Below are positions 36,284-45,265 of a stretch of DNA of 64,000 bases, in pieces. The translations under genes were made by a program, and so were the position numbers. Each line of letters starts with the position of its first letter. The stretch's first letter is position 1. Source of the stretch: Streptomyces cynarae. GTDB taxonomy: Bacteria > Actinomycetota > Actinomycetes > Streptomycetales > Streptomycetaceae. The DNA is taken from assembly GCF_025642135.1 (NCBI RefSeq), contig NZ_CP106793.1, positions 7,098,001-7,162,000 on the forward strand, written 5' to 3'. Under the pieces are notes generated by a model. It searched no databases and was not told the origin of the DNA. It saw only the letters and a list, made by a program, of their open reading frames with translations.

Positions 36284-37322
36284 GTGGCCAGGGCATGGTC
36301 GGGAGCCCTGCCGAAGCACCGCAGGGCAGTCGTGGTGACCGGGGCCAGCGGCGGCGTGGGCCGAGCCACGGCCGTCGCCTTCGCCAAACGGGGCGACCGG
36401 GTCGCTCTGCTCGCCCGGGGCCGCGAGGGCCTCGCCGCGGCCGCGGACGAGGTGCGGCGCGCGCCGGGGTGAGGCGCTCGTCGTCCCCGTCGACGTGTCG
36501 GACGCACGGGCGGTCGAGGACGCGGCGGAGCAGGTCGTAGAGGAGTTCGGACGGATCGACGTCTGGGTCAACAACGCGTTCGCCGGTGTCTTCGCGCGGT
36601 TCACGGACGTCGCTCCGGACGAGTTCCGCCGGGTCACCGAAGTGACGTACCTGGGCTATGTGTTCGGCACCCGGGCCGCGCTGCGGCACATGCTGCCCGC
36701 GGACCACGGGACGATCGTCCAGGTCGGCTCCGCGCTGGCCTACCGTGGCATCCCGCTGCAGTCGGCGTACTGCGGGGCCAAACACGCGATCCAGGGCTTC
36801 AACGAGTCGCTGCGCTGCGAGCTGCTGCACGACGGCTCGAAGGTGCGTACGACGATGGTGCAGATGCCGGCGCTCAACACCCCGCAGTTCGACTGGGTGC
36901 TCAGCCGGATTCCGGGCCGGGCGCGGCCGGTGGCGCCGGTCTACCAGCCGGAGGTCGCCGCGCGCGCGATCGTCCACGCGGCCGGGCACCCGCGGCGCCG
37001 GGAGTACTGGGTGGGCGGGTCCACGGCGGCCACGCTCATCGCCAACGCCGTGATCCCGGGACTGCTGGACCGCTACCTCGCCCGTACCGGGTTCGACTCG
37101 CAGCGCGACGAGGGGCAGCAGGGCACCGCGGGCAACCTGTGGTCGCCGGCGGACGGTCCGCACGGCCACGACTACGGCGCCCACGGCCGTTTCGACGCGG
37201 AGTCCCGTCCGGACAGCGTGGAGGAGTGGCTGTCCCGCAACCGGACGCGCATCGGTGCGGGCATCCTGGCCGGGGGCCTGGGTGCCGCGGTCACGGCGGC
37301 CGGCCTGCGCCGCCGTGGCTGA
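36284..37322 (+). pseudogene. SDR-family oxidoreductase with C-terminal extension, frameshifted
   Basis: A GTG at 36284 opens the Rossmann part VVVTGASGGVGRATAVAFAKRG, but this frame stops at 36470-36472. The protein continues in another frame from about 36462 (GEALVVPVDVSDARAVEDAAEQVV) to 37322 with NNAFAG, YCGAKHA (the YxxxK catalytic pair) and a long tail that ends in a hydrophobic helix (TRIGAGILAGGLGAAVTAAG). Restored, it would have about 345 residues, a known layout in Streptomyces. The net +1 shift lies in the run GCGCGCGCCGGGGTGAG. It is either a sequence error or a mutation. Confidence 0.8.
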
Positions 37323-37344
37323 GCGCGTGGCTGGGCGCATGGAC

Positions 37345-37383
37345 GCGAGCGAACCCCGGGGTGCAGCCCCGGGGTTCGCTCGC
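37345..37383. terminator. Strong hairpin between SDR and F420-dependent oxidoreductase genes
   Basis: A perfect 17-bp inverted repeat (37345-37361 and 37367-37383) with a 5-nt loop lies between convergent genes. Confidence 0.85.
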
Positions 37384-37397
37384 TCGCGTCCACCGCG

Positions 37398-38354
37398 TCA
37401 CCGCGGCAGCTGCGGCAGCACTTTCGTCCGGTAGAAGTCGAAGAAGCCGCGCTGGTCCGGGCCGATCTGGTTGACGTAGACCACGTCGAAGCCCCCGTCC
37501 ACGAACGCGGTGAGGGCGGACACGTGCTCCTCCACATCGTCGCCGCACACCCGGTTCTCCCGCACCATGTCCTCCGAGACCAGCGGCATCAGCTGCTCGA
37601 AGTGCCTCGGCGTCGGCAGCACCTGCCCCATCTCGCCGGGAAGCAGCTCGTTGGACCACAGCTCGCGGACCGTCCGCACGCACTCCTCGCGGTCTGTCCC
37701 ATAGCAGACCTTCGCGCCCCCGCTCACCGGCTTGGTGCCGCCCCCGCCCTTGCGGAACTGCGTCACCATCGACTCCTCGGGCATCATCGTGATGTAGCCG
37801 TCGCCGATGCGCGCCGCCAGCGCCGTCGCCTCGGGCCCGAAACCGGAGATGTCGATCGGGATCGGTTCGTCGGGGATCGTGTACAGACGGGCGTTCTCCA
37901 CCTTGTAGTGGGTGCCGTAGTGGGTGACCTGCTCGCCGGTGAACAGCCGGCGCATGATCTGGATCGCCTCTTCCAGCATCTCCAGGCGCACGGTCGTGGG
38001 CGGCCACGGATCGCCGAGGATGTGCTCGTTCAGCGCCTCACCCGTGCCCACGCCGAGCCGGAACCGCCCGCCGGTCATCACCGCGCTGGTCGCGGCGGCC
38101 TGCGCCACCACCGCCGGGTGCATCCGCACGGTCGGACAGGTCACCGCGGTCTCGACGGGCAGCGACACCGCCTCCGAGAGGGCACCGATCACCGACCACA
38201 CGAACGGGCTCTGGCCCTGTGCGTCGTTCCACGGGTGGTAGTGGTCCGAGATCCACAGTCGCTGGAAACCGGCCTGCTCGGCCATCCTCGCCTGTTCGAT
38301 CAGGTCCGCGGGGCCGAACTCCTCGCACGAGAGGAAGTAGCCGTACTCGGTCAT
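37398..38354 (-). CDS. LLM-class F420-dependent oxidoreductase (G6PDH/FGD-like subgroup)
   Basis: 318 residues. A TIM-barrel bacterial-luciferase-like fold: LWISDHYHPWNDAQGQSPFVWSVIGAL near residue 33, GVGTGEALNEHILGDPWPP near 100, ISGFGPEATALAARIGDGYITMMPEES in the middle. These segments are typical of the F420-binding FGD/TIGR03557 group, which moves hydride between coenzyme F420 and a sugar phosphate or other small molecule. The substrate is not determined by sequence. ATG 38354 has GGAGG upstream. Confidence 0.9.
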   Translation of the reverse strand: MTEYGYFLSCEEFGPADLIEQARMAEQAGFQRLWISDHYHPWNDAQGQSPFVWSVIGALSEAVSLPVETAVTCPTVRMHPAVVAQAAATSAVMTGGRFRLGVGTGEALNEHILGDPWPPTTVRLEMLEEAIQIMRRLFTGEQVTHYGTHYKVENARLYTIPDEPIPIDISGFGPEATALAARIGDGYITMMPEESMVTQFRKGGGGTKPVSGGAKVCYGTDREECVRTVRELWSNELLPGEMGQVLPTPRHFEQLMPLVSEDMVRENRVCGDDVEEHVSALTAFVDGGFDVVYVNQIGPDQRGFFDFYRTKVLPQLPR

Positions 38355-38379
38355 GGGTGAACCTCCGGGGAGGGGGTAC
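38355..38379 (+). promoter_or_regulatory. Candidate SigB-type promoter GGGT-N15-GGGTAC
   Basis: GGGT at 38355-38358 and GGGTAC at 38374-38379 with a 15-nt spacer match the Streptomyces SigB-type consensus (G-N-N-T, 14-16 nt, GGGTAC/T). It points towards the NDH-2-like gene, about 160 nt before its start. Confidence 0.35.
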
Positions 38380-38438
38380 CGCGTCGGTCACCGGCCGGGT
38401 AACCGTGCCGGACATGGACGAAACGCCCGTCCGGCGGC

Positions 38439-38463
38439 GTTTGGGCGCCCTGACCCGGGGGAC
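38439..38463 (+). promoter_or_regulatory. Candidate SigB-type promoter GTTT-N15-GGGGAC
   Basis: GTTT at 38439-38442 and GGGGAC at 38458-38463, spacer 15 nt; the -10 has one mismatch to GGGTAC. It lies 80 nt before the NDH-2-like start. Confidence 0.35.
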
Positions 38464-38542
38464 GCGGAAGGTCTCGCACGGGTGGCGCATCCGTGCACCC
38501 GCCAGGCAGACGACGTACGCGCGAGAACGCCGGAGGCGAATC

Positions 38543-39891
38543 GTGAGTCGACCCCGCATCCTGATCGTCGGTGCCGGATTCGCCGGGTACCGGACGGCCC
38601 GCACCCTGGCCCGGCTGACCCGGCACCGGGCCCACATCACTCTGCTCAACCCGACAGACTACTTTCTGTACCTGCCCCTGCTGCCACAGGTGGCCACCGG
38701 CATCCTGGAACCGCGACGGGTCGCCATCTCGCTGTCCGGCACCCTGCGCAATGTCCGCCTCGTGCTCGGCGAGGCCGACGGTGTCGACCTCGACGCGCGC
38801 ACCGTGCACTACACCGACCCGGAGGGCAACGGCGGCACCCTCGGCTACGACCGGCTCGTCCTCGCCGTCGGCAGCGTCAACAAGCTGCTGCCGATCCCCG
38901 GCGTCTCCGAGCACGCCCACGGCTTCAGGGGCATGCCCGAGGCCCTGTACCTGCGCGACCACGTGACGCGCCAGATCGAGCTGGCCGCCACGTCCGACGA
39001 CCCGAAGACCTGCGCCGCGCGCTGCACCTTCGTGGTGGTCGGCGCCGGCTACACCGGAACCGAGGTCGCCGCTCAGGGCAAGCGGTACACCGACGCGCTC
39101 GTGCGCAAGCAGCCGCTGCGCCAGGGCATCGAGCCGCGCTGGATGCTGCTGGACATCGCCCCGCGCGTGCTGCCGGAGATGGACGAGCGGCTCTCCCGCA
39201 CCGCCGACCGGGTCCTCAGGCGGCGCGGCGTTGACGTGCGGATGGGAACCTCCGTGAAGGAGGCCACGCACGACGGAGTCCTGCTGACCGACGGGGAGTT
39301 CGTCGACACCCGCACCCTGGTGTGGTGCGTCGGCGTACGCCCCGACCCGTTCGTGGAGGGCCTCGGCAAGCCCCTGGAGCGCGGCCGGCTGCTTGTCGAC
39401 CCCTACCTCCAGGTGCCGGGCCACCCCGAGGTGTTCGCCTGCGGTGACGCGGCCGCCGTACCCGACCTGGAGAACCCCGGACAGTACACGCCGATGACGG
39501 CGCAGCACGCCTGGCGGCACGGCAAGGTCTGCGCGCGCAACGTCGCCGCCTCCCTCGGCATCGGCTCCCGGCGCGCCTACCGCCACAGCGACCTGGGCTT
39601 CGTCGTGGACCTCGGTGGCCCGCAGGCCGCCGCCGCCCGCTCGGCGTGCCGCTGTCGGGGCCGGTCGCCTCGGCCGTCACGCACGGCTACCACCTCGCCG
39701 CGATGCCCAGCAACCGCATCCGGGTCGCCGCCGACTGGCTGCTGGACGCCGTCCTGCCGCGCCAGGCCGTCCAGTTGGGGCTGGTCCGCTCCTGGTCGGT
39801 GCCGCTGGAGTCGTCGTCGCCGGAACTGGCCCGAGTACCGGGAGGAAACGGCAACGGCAACGGCAACCCGGGCAAGGAGGAACAGACATGA
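38543..39891 (+). pseudogene. NDH-2-like NAD(P)/FAD-dependent oxidoreductase, frameshifted near its 3' end
   Basis: The start is GTG 38543 with CGGAGG upstream. The FAD-binding motif is VGAGFAGYRTARTL and the NAD-binding motif VVVGAGYTGTEVA, with VFACGDAAAVPD for FAD near the end: a type II NADH dehydrogenase/ferredoxin reductase-like flavoprotein. Around 39628-39643 the frame fails after GGPQAAAAR; the expected continuation (LGVPLSGPVASAVTHGYHL through a final GNGNGNGNPG tail) lies in another frame and stops at 39891. Unrepaired, the first frame would run on through the transketolase gene. The restored stop overlaps the transketolase start (ATGA). Confidence 0.8.
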
Positions 39892-41735
39892 ACACACGTC
39901 AGCTCACCGAACTCGCCCAGCAGCTGCGCGTCGACAGCGTCCGCGCCTCCGCGGCGGCCGGCTCCGGGCACCCCACCTCCTCGATGTCCGCCGCGGACCT
40001 GATGGCCGTCCTGCTGGCCCACCACCTCCGCTACGACTTCGAACGGCCCGCCCACCCCGCCAACGACCGGTTCGTCCTCTCCAAGGGGCACGCCTCACCG
40101 CTTCTGTACGCCGCCTACAAGGCCGCGGGCGCGATCAACGAGACCGAGCTGCTCACCTTCCGCAAGCTGGGCAGCCGTCTGGAGGGGCACCCCACGCCGC
40201 GCCGGCTGCCCTGGGTGGAGACGGCCACCGGCTCGCTCGGCCAAGGACTGCCCGTGGGCGTGGGCATCGCGCTCGCCGGGCAGCGACTCGACCGCACCGG
40301 CTACCGCGTGTGGGTGCTGTGCGGCGACAGCGAACTCGCCGAGGGCTCCGTGTGGGAGGCCGCCGAGCACGCCGGGTACGAGCACCTCGACAACCTGATC
40401 GCGATCGTCGACGTCAACCGGCTCGGCCAGCGCGGACCCACCCGCCACGGCCACGACCTGGACGCCTACGCACGCCGCTTCAAGGCCTTCGACTGGCACA
40501 CCGTCGAAGTCGACGGCCACGACATCGAGGCGATCGACCGCGCTTTCGCCGAGGCGGAGTCCACCGCCGGACAGCCCACCGTCATTCTCGCCCGCACCCT
40601 CAAGGGCAAGGGCGTCGCCGCCGTCCAGGACCGCGAGGGCCAGCACGGCAAGCCGCTGCCGGACGCCGACGAGGCGATCGCGGAACTCGGCGGCGTACGC
40701 GACCTGCGCGTCGAGGTGCAGGGACCGCCCGCCGCGCGCATGCTGCACGCCGTGCAGGGCGGCCACCTGGAGCTGCCGCGCTACGACTTGGGGGACGAGG
40801 TCCCCACCCGCGACGCCTACGGCCAGGCGCTCGCCGCGCTCGGCAACGCACGTGGCGACGTCGTCGCCCTCGACGGCGAGGTCGGCGACTCCACCCGCTC
40901 CGAGTACTTCGGCAAGGAGCACCCCGAGCGCTACTTCGAGTGCTACATCGCCGAACAGCAGATGGTCGCCGCCGCCGTCGGCATGGCCGCGCGCGGCTGG
41001 GTGCCGTACGCCTCCACGTTCGCCGCGTTCCTCACCCGCGCCCACGACTTCGTGCGCATGGCGTCGATCAGCGGCTCCGGCATCAACCTCGTCGGCTCGC
41101 ACGCCGGCTGCGCCATCGGCCAGGACGGTCCCTCGCAGATGGGTCTCGAGGACCTCGCGATGTTCCGCTCGGTGTACGACTCGACCGTGCTGTACCCGTG
41201 CGACGCCAACCAGACCGCCCGGCTCGTCGCCTCGATGGCCGGCCGTGAGGGCATCCGCTACCTGCGCACCTCGCGCGGGAAGACACCGGTCATCTACGGG
41301 CCCACCGAGGAGTTCCCGATCGGCGGCAGCAAGGTGCTGCGCGCCTCCCACGAGGACCGACTCACCGTCGTCGCCGCCGGGGGCACCGTCCACGAGGCGC
41401 TGAAGGCCGCCGACGCCCTCGCCCGCCAGGGCGTCCGCGTACGGGTCATCGACCTCTACTCGGTCAAGCCCGTCGACCGCGAGACCCTGCGCGAGGCCGC
41501 CGACCGCACCGGCTGCCTGCTCACCGTGGAGGACCACCGTGAGGAGGGCGGCCTCGGCGACGCGGTCCTCGACGCCTTCCTCGACGGGCGGCCCGTACCG
41601 CGTCTGGTGCGCCTCGCCGTCCGTACGATGCCGGGCTCGGCGACCCCCGAGGAGCAGCTGCACGCCGCCGGCATCGACGCCGAGTCGATCGCCGCCTCGG
41701 CCCGGCTGCTGGTGGAGCACGCCGTGGTGCCGTGA
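39888..41735 (+). CDS. Transketolase (single-chain, about 615 residues)
   Basis: 615 residues from ATG 39888 with AAGGAGG upstream; it overlaps the flavoprotein stop by ATGA. GSGHPTSSMSAADLMAVLL and SKGHASPLLYAAYKAAG start the TPP domain, CGDSELAEGSVWEAAEHAG carries the GDG-type metal motif with Ser in the third position, and YIAEQQMVAAAVGMA holds the Glu that activates TPP. It transfers two-carbon units between ketoses and aldoses. Shorter than E. coli TktA, it belongs to the group of shorter transketolases also found in animals and actinobacteria. A main housekeeping transketolase is probably elsewhere, so this is likely a second, conditionally expressed copy. Confidence 0.9.
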   Translation: MNTRQLTELAQQLRVDSVRASAAAGSGHPTSSMSAADLMAVLLAHHLRYDFERPAHPANDRFVLSKGHASPLLYAAYKAAGAINETELLTFRKLGSRLEGHPTPRRLPWVETATGSLGQGLPVGVGIALAGQRLDRTGYRVWVLCGDSELAEGSVWEAAEHAGYEHLDNLIAIVDVNRLGQRGPTRHGHDLDAYARRFKAFDWHTVEVDGHDIEAIDRAFAEAESTAGQPTVILARTLKGKGVAAVQDREGQHGKPLPDADEAIAELGGVRDLRVEVQGPPAARMLHAVQGGHLELPRYDLGDEVPTRDAYGQALAALGNARGDVVALDGEVGDSTRSEYFGKEHPERYFECYIAEQQMVAAAVGMAARGWVPYASTFAAFLTRAHDFVRMASISGSGINLVGSHAGCAIGQDGPSQMGLEDLAMFRSVYDSTVLYPCDANQTARLVASMAGREGIRYLRTSRGKTPVIYGPTEEFPIGGSKVLRASHEDRLTVVAAGGTVHEALKAADALARQGVRVRVIDLYSVKPVDRETLREAADRTGCLLTVEDHREEGGLGDAVLDAFLDGRPVPRLVRLAVRTMPGSATPEEQLHAAGIDAESIAASARLLVEHAVVP

Positions 41736-41749
41736 GCGGGGGGAGCGAC

Positions 41750-42685
41750 ATGAGCAGCACGCGGACCGTGCGGGCCGGCCGCCGCACGGTCGAGGTGCAC
41801 CGGCCGGACAAGGTGCTCTTCCCCGGCGCCAGGGACGGAGGGGACGGGGACGGCAAGGAGTACACCAAGGCCGACCTCGTGGAGTACTACCGATCCGTCG
41901 CCCCCTTCATGCTGCCGCACCTGCGCGGCCGGCCCCTGATGCTGGAGCGGCACCCGGACGGCGTGGACGGGCCCCGCTTCATGCAGAAGAACACCCCGGA
42001 GCACTACCCGGAGTGGATCCGGCGCGTCGAACTCCCCAAGGAGGGCGGCACCGTCTGCCACACCGTCTGCGACGACACCGCCACCCTCCTCTACCTCGCC
42101 GACCAGGCCTGCCTCACCCTGCACCGCTGGCTCTCCCGCGCCGACCGGCTGCAGCGGCCCGACCGGATCGTCCTCGACCTCGACCCGGCGGACGGCGACT
42201 TCGGCCAGGTGCGCGCAGCCGCCAGGCTGGTGGGGGAGCTGCTGGACGAACTGCGGTTGCCGTCCGGCCTGATGACCACCGGTTCGCGGGGCCTGCACGT
42301 CGTCGTCCCCATCAGCGGCGACCAAGACTTCGATGAGGCACGGCGGTTCGCGAGGGACATCGCCGACGTCCTCGCCGCCGCCCACCCCGACCTGCTCACC
42401 ACCGCCGCCCGCAAGAAGGACCGCGGCGACCGCCTCTACCTCGACGTGCAGCGCAACGCGTACGCGCAGACCGCGGTCGCCCCCTTCACCGTACGCGCGC
42501 TGCCGGGCGCACCGGTCGCCACGCCGCTGTCCTGGGGCCAGCTGGACGACCCGGCTCTGAACGCCCGCCGCTGGACCGTCGCCGACGCGGTGGACCAGGC
42601 CCGCACCGACCCCTGGGCGGATGTGCCGCCCCGGGGGCGTTCCCTCGCACGTGCCCGGCGGCGGCTCGACGACCTGCGCGGTTGA
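41750..42685 (+). CDS. LigD-type DNA polymerase domain protein (stand-alone NHEJ polymerase/primase)
   Basis: 311 residues if started at ATG 41750, which has GGGGGGAG five bases upstream; an alternative GTG at 41732 overlaps the transketolase stop. It is the archaeo-eukaryotic-primase-type polymerase domain of bacterial LigD: RFMQKNTPEHYPEWI near residue 75, catalytic DLDPADGDF near 135, and TGSRGLHVVVPI near 168. In non-homologous end joining it fills gaps, often with ribonucleotides. Stand-alone versions are common in Streptomyces; no Ku or ligase gene is adjacent. Confidence 0.9.
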   Translation: MSSTRTVRAGRRTVEVHRPDKVLFPGARDGGDGDGKEYTKADLVEYYRSVAPFMLPHLRGRPLMLERHPDGVDGPRFMQKNTPEHYPEWIRRVELPKEGGTVCHTVCDDTATLLYLADQACLTLHRWLSRADRLQRPDRIVLDLDPADGDFGQVRAAARLVGELLDELRLPSGLMTTGSRGLHVVVPISGDQDFDEARRFARDIADVLAAAHPDLLTTAARKKDRGDRLYLDVQRNAYAQTAVAPFTVRALPGAPVATPLSWGQLDDPALNARRWTVADAVDQARTDPWADVPPRGRSLARARRRLDDLRG

Positions 42686-42758
42686 GGCCCGGCCGAAGCC
42701 CTCGGACATCCGAAGGTTTGGCCAACGCCCTTGTGGCCACCCGGTGGTGGAGGTGGCC

Positions 42759-43094
42759 ATGTCGAACACATCACGTACACATTCACGGAACTCCCCCGAG
42801 AACAGCGACCGGGCGGACGGCCGGCCGAGCCCCATGGAGGTGCTGCGCCATGCGCGCGCCCAGTTCACGGAGCTCACCGGACTGGCCGCCGAGTCGGTGT
42901 CGTCCTTCGAACCCACCGAGGACGGCTGGACGCTCGACATCGAGGTCCTCGAACTCGCCCGGGTCCCCGACACCATGAGTCTGCTCGCGAGCTATTCGGT
43001 GGACGTGTCCGCCGACGGCGAGCTCACGGGATACCGGAAGGTTCGCCGCTACGAGCGCGGGAGGGCCGACACACGCAGGGGCGGCGGCAGCTAG
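42759..43094 (+). CDS. gvpO: Gas vesicle protein GvpO
   Basis: 111 residues from ATG 42759 with GGAGG upstream. After a charged N-terminus the core PSPMEVLRHARAQFTELTGL and GWTLDIEVLELARVPDTMSLLASYSVDV, ending GYRKVRRYERG, matches GvpO. It is the first gene of the cluster, the usual place in Streptomyces, and is needed for gas vesicle production in other organisms. A weak GTTT-N15-GGCCAC match at 42716-42740 might be its promoter. Confidence 0.92.
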   Translation: MSNTSRTHSRNSPENSDRADGRPSPMEVLRHARAQFTELTGLAAESVSSFEPTEDGWTLDIEVLELARVPDTMSLLASYSVDVSADGELTGYRKVRRYERGRADTRRGGGS

Positions 43095-43137
43095 CCCGCC
43101 GCACGCACCGACACACAGACAAGGAGGGCCGGTCGGC

Positions 43138-43560
43138 ATGACCGTTGTCCCGGCACAACAGACATCCGGAGGCGGCTCCAGCGGCCTGTACGACGTCCTG
43201 GAACTCGTCCTCGACCGAGGGCTCGTCATCGACGCGTTCGTGCGCGTCTCCCTCGTCGGCATCGAGATCCTGAAGATAGACGTACGGGTCGTCGTCGCCA
43301 GCGTCGACACCTATCTGCGCTTCGCCGAGGCGTGCAACCGGCTCGACCTGGAGGCCGGTCCGCGCAAGAACCCCGGACTGCCCGACCTGGTCGGGGAGAT
43401 GACCGAGTCCGGCGCGCGCGGCAAGTCCAAGGGCGCGCTGTCCGGCGCCGCCGAGACCATATCCGACGCCTTCCGGCAGGCCCGCGAGGAGGCCCAGGCC
43501 GAACCGAGCCGGCGCAGCCGTAAGTCGACGGCCTCGCGCGAGAAGGAGGAGCAGGAGTGA
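43138..43560 (+). CDS. gvpA: Gas vesicle structural protein GvpA
   Basis: 140 residues, preceded by AAGGAGGG. Residues about 14-70 are the GvpA/GvpJ shell-forming core (GLYDVLELVLDRGLVIDAFVRVSLVGIEILKIDVRVVVASVDTYL split by family spacing). Beyond it lies a 70-residue Ser/Ala/Lys/Glu-rich tail (SRRSRKSTASREKEEQE) that cyanobacterial and haloarchaeal GvpA lack. The core builds the ribs of the protein shell; the tail probably faces the cytoplasm. It overlaps gvpF by GTGA. Confidence 0.9.
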   Translation: MTVVPAQQTSGGGSSGLYDVLELVLDRGLVIDAFVRVSLVGIEILKIDVRVVVASVDTYLRFAEACNRLDLEAGPRKNPGLPDLVGEMTESGARGKSKGALSGAAETISDAFRQAREEAQAEPSRRSRKSTASREKEEQE

Positions 43561-44321
43561 GCACGTACGTCTACGGCATCGCCGCGGCCGACCACCCCTC
43601 GCTCCCCGACGGCATGGGCGGCGTCGGCGATCCGGCCCGGACGGTGCGCATCCTGAAGCGGGGCGAACTGGCGGCGATCGTCAGTGACGCCCCCGAAGGA
43701 CTGCGCCCCAAGCGACGTGACCTGCTCGCCCACCAGAACGTACTGAGCGAGGCGGCCGCGGGCGGGCCGATCCTGCCCATGCGGTTCGGCAGCCTCGCAC
43801 CGGACGACGACGCCGTCACCGGCGTCCTCGAAGAGCGCGCCGACCACTACCGGGAGCGGCTCGTCACCCTGGACGGCAAGGTCGAGTACAACATCAAGGC
43901 CAGCCACGACGAGGAGGCCGTCCTGCACCGCGTGATGGCCGAGAACCCCGAGGTCCGAACCCTCGCGGAGGCCAACCGCAAGGCGGGAGGCGGAAGTTAC
44001 GAGGAGAAGCTCAAGCTCGGCGAGATGGTGGCGGCCGCGGTGCAGAGCCGCGAGGCCGAGGACGCCAGGGAGCTCCAGCGCGCCCTGGAGTCCGCCGCCG
44101 ATGCCGTCAGCGTGGGCCCCGAGTCCACCGGCTGGCTCGCCAACGTCTCGTTCCTGGTGGCGCGTGACACGGCCGACACGTTCCTGGCCGCCGTCGAACA
44201 GCTCCGCAAGGCGCACCCGCACCTCGACGTGCGCGTGAACGGGCCGCTGCCGCCGTACAGCTTCGTCGAGCCAGGGCCGTCCGAGCCCGCGGGCAGCCAG
44301 ACGGCCGCCGCCCAGGGGTGA
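43557..44321 (+). CDS. gvpF: Gas vesicle protein GvpF
   Basis: 254 residues from GTG 43557, inside the gvpA stop. The GvpL/GvpF domain is clear: STYVYGIAAADHPSLPDG at the start, LAAIVSDAPEGLRPKRRDLLAHQNVL, ILPMRFGSL, LVTLDGKVEYNIKA, and a final FLVARDTADTFLAAVEQL and GPLPPYSFVE. GvpF helps GvpA assemble and lies at the inner face of the vesicle. Confidence 0.93.
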   Translation: MSTYVYGIAAADHPSLPDGMGGVGDPARTVRILKRGELAAIVSDAPEGLRPKRRDLLAHQNVLSEAAAGGPILPMRFGSLAPDDDAVTGVLEERADHYRERLVTLDGKVEYNIKASHDEEAVLHRVMAENPEVRTLAEANRKAGGGSYEEKLKLGEMVAAAVQSREAEDARELQRALESAADAVSVGPESTGWLANVSFLVARDTADTFLAAVEQLRKAHPHLDVRVNGPLPPYSFVEPGPSEPAGSQTAAAQG

Positions 44322-44325
44322 GCGC

Positions 44326-44589
44326 ATGGGCCTGATCGGTGAGGTGCTGATGCTGCCGTTCGCCCCGGTGCGCGGCAGCCTCTGGGCGGTGAGACAGGTG
44401 CTCGCCGAGGCCGAGCGACAGTACTACGACCCCGCGGCCGTACGCGCCGAACTCGCACGGCTGGAGGAGAGACTGGACGCGGGGGAGATCGACGAGGAGG
44501 AGTTCGACCGGCTGGAGGACGTGCTCCTGGACCGGCTGGAGACCGGTCTGGGCCGCGGCCCTGGAACAGCCGACGGGACGACACGATGA
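44326..44589 (+). CDS. gvpG: Gas vesicle protein GvpG
   Basis: 87 residues, 4 nt after gvpF. GLIGEVLMLPFAPVRGSLWAVRQVLAEAERQYYDP and the acidic coiled-coil RLEERLDAGEIDEEEFDRLEDVLLDRLE are the GvpG signature. It is thought to assist early vesicle assembly with GvpF and GvpL. It overlaps the next gene by ATGA. Confidence 0.92.
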   Translation: MGLIGEVLMLPFAPVRGSLWAVRQVLAEAERQYYDPAAVRAELARLEERLDAGEIDEEEFDRLEDVLLDRLETGLGRGPGTADGTTR

Positions 44590-44942
44590 ACCGACTGGAA
44601 CTCGGCCTCGCCCTGGGCATCGCCTACGCCCTGGGACGCAGGAGCAGAACGAAGACACTGGAGCCGACCCGTACGGCGACGGCCGGCCGCGACCCGGGCG
44701 TCGAGCGTCTCGAGCAGGAGGTGAGGGCCTATCTGCTGACGCGCGCCCAGCCCCTGCTGGCCGTCCTCGGGCGCAAGGTCGGCGCGCTCAGCGTCAGGCT
44801 CAACGACATCGCCGAGGGCAACAGCCCAGCGCTCAGGCGGGTCGCACTCGCCGTGGGCCGCCATGTCACCAGGAGCCGGACCCGGTCGCTCCCCGCGGCC
44901 GGGCCCGAGCCCCGGGAACTCGAGGAGGGGAGCGGCCCATGA
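44586..44942 (+). CDS. Gas vesicle cluster protein in the gvpY/gvpZ position
   Basis: 118 residues between gvpG and gvpJ, overlapping each by ATGA. It begins with a short hydrophobic stretch (LELGLALGIAYALG), then a basic linker, then a helical part (GVERLEQEVRAYLLTRAQPLLAVLGRKVGALSVRLNDIAEG). In Streptomyces coelicolor this position holds two extra genes, gvpY and gvpZ; only one is present here, and I cannot tell which it corresponds to. Its role in vesicle formation is unknown. Confidence 0.75.
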   Translation: MNRLELGLALGIAYALGRRSRTKTLEPTRTATAGRDPGVERLEQEVRAYLLTRAQPLLAVLGRKVGALSVRLNDIAEGNSPALRRVALAVGRHVTRSRTRSLPAAGPEPRELEEGSGP

Positions 44943-45265
44943 CCACCCCAGGACGACTGCCCGACCCCTACGGGCAGGGCGGCGGCGCCAACCTCGCCGA
45001 CATTCTCGAACGCGTCCTCGACAAGGGCGTGGTGATCGCCGGCGACATTCGGATCAACCTGCTCGACATCGAACTGCTCACCATCAAGCTCCGCCTCGTC
45101 GTCGCCTCCGTCGACCGGGCGAAGGAGATGGGCATCGACTGGTGGGAGACCGACCCGGCGCTCTCGTCCCGCGCCCGCCAGAACGAACTGGCCCGGGAGA
45201 ACGCCGAACTGCGCGACCGGCTGGCCGAACTGGAAGGCGCGCGCGGCGAGAAGGAGGCGTCGTGA
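44939..45265 (+). CDS. gvpJ: Gas vesicle protein GvpJ
   Basis: 108 residues. The GvpA-like core NLADILERVLDKGVVIAGDIRINLLDIELLTIKLRLVVASVDRAKEMG (family core, residues 18-65) is followed by WWETDPALSS and a coiled-coil NELARENAELRDRLAELE, typical of GvpJ, a minor shell or tip protein. The stop overlaps gvpL by GTGA. Confidence 0.9.
   Translation: MTTPGRLPDPYGQGGGANLADILERVLDKGVVIAGDIRINLLDIELLTIKLRLVVASVDRAKEMGIDWWETDPALSSRARQNELARENAELRDRLAELEGARGEKEAS

Noticed and set aside
38219..41248. 1009-codon frame running from the NDH-2-like gene through the transketolase gene
   Set aside because: It is the unrepaired frame after the frameshift near 39635; the part over transketolase has no domain, while the transketolase frame is intact.
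42716..42740. SigB-type promoter before gvpO (GTTT-N15-GGCCAC)
   Set aside because: The -10 matches only four of six positions and lacks the GGGT core, so I did not list it as a feature.
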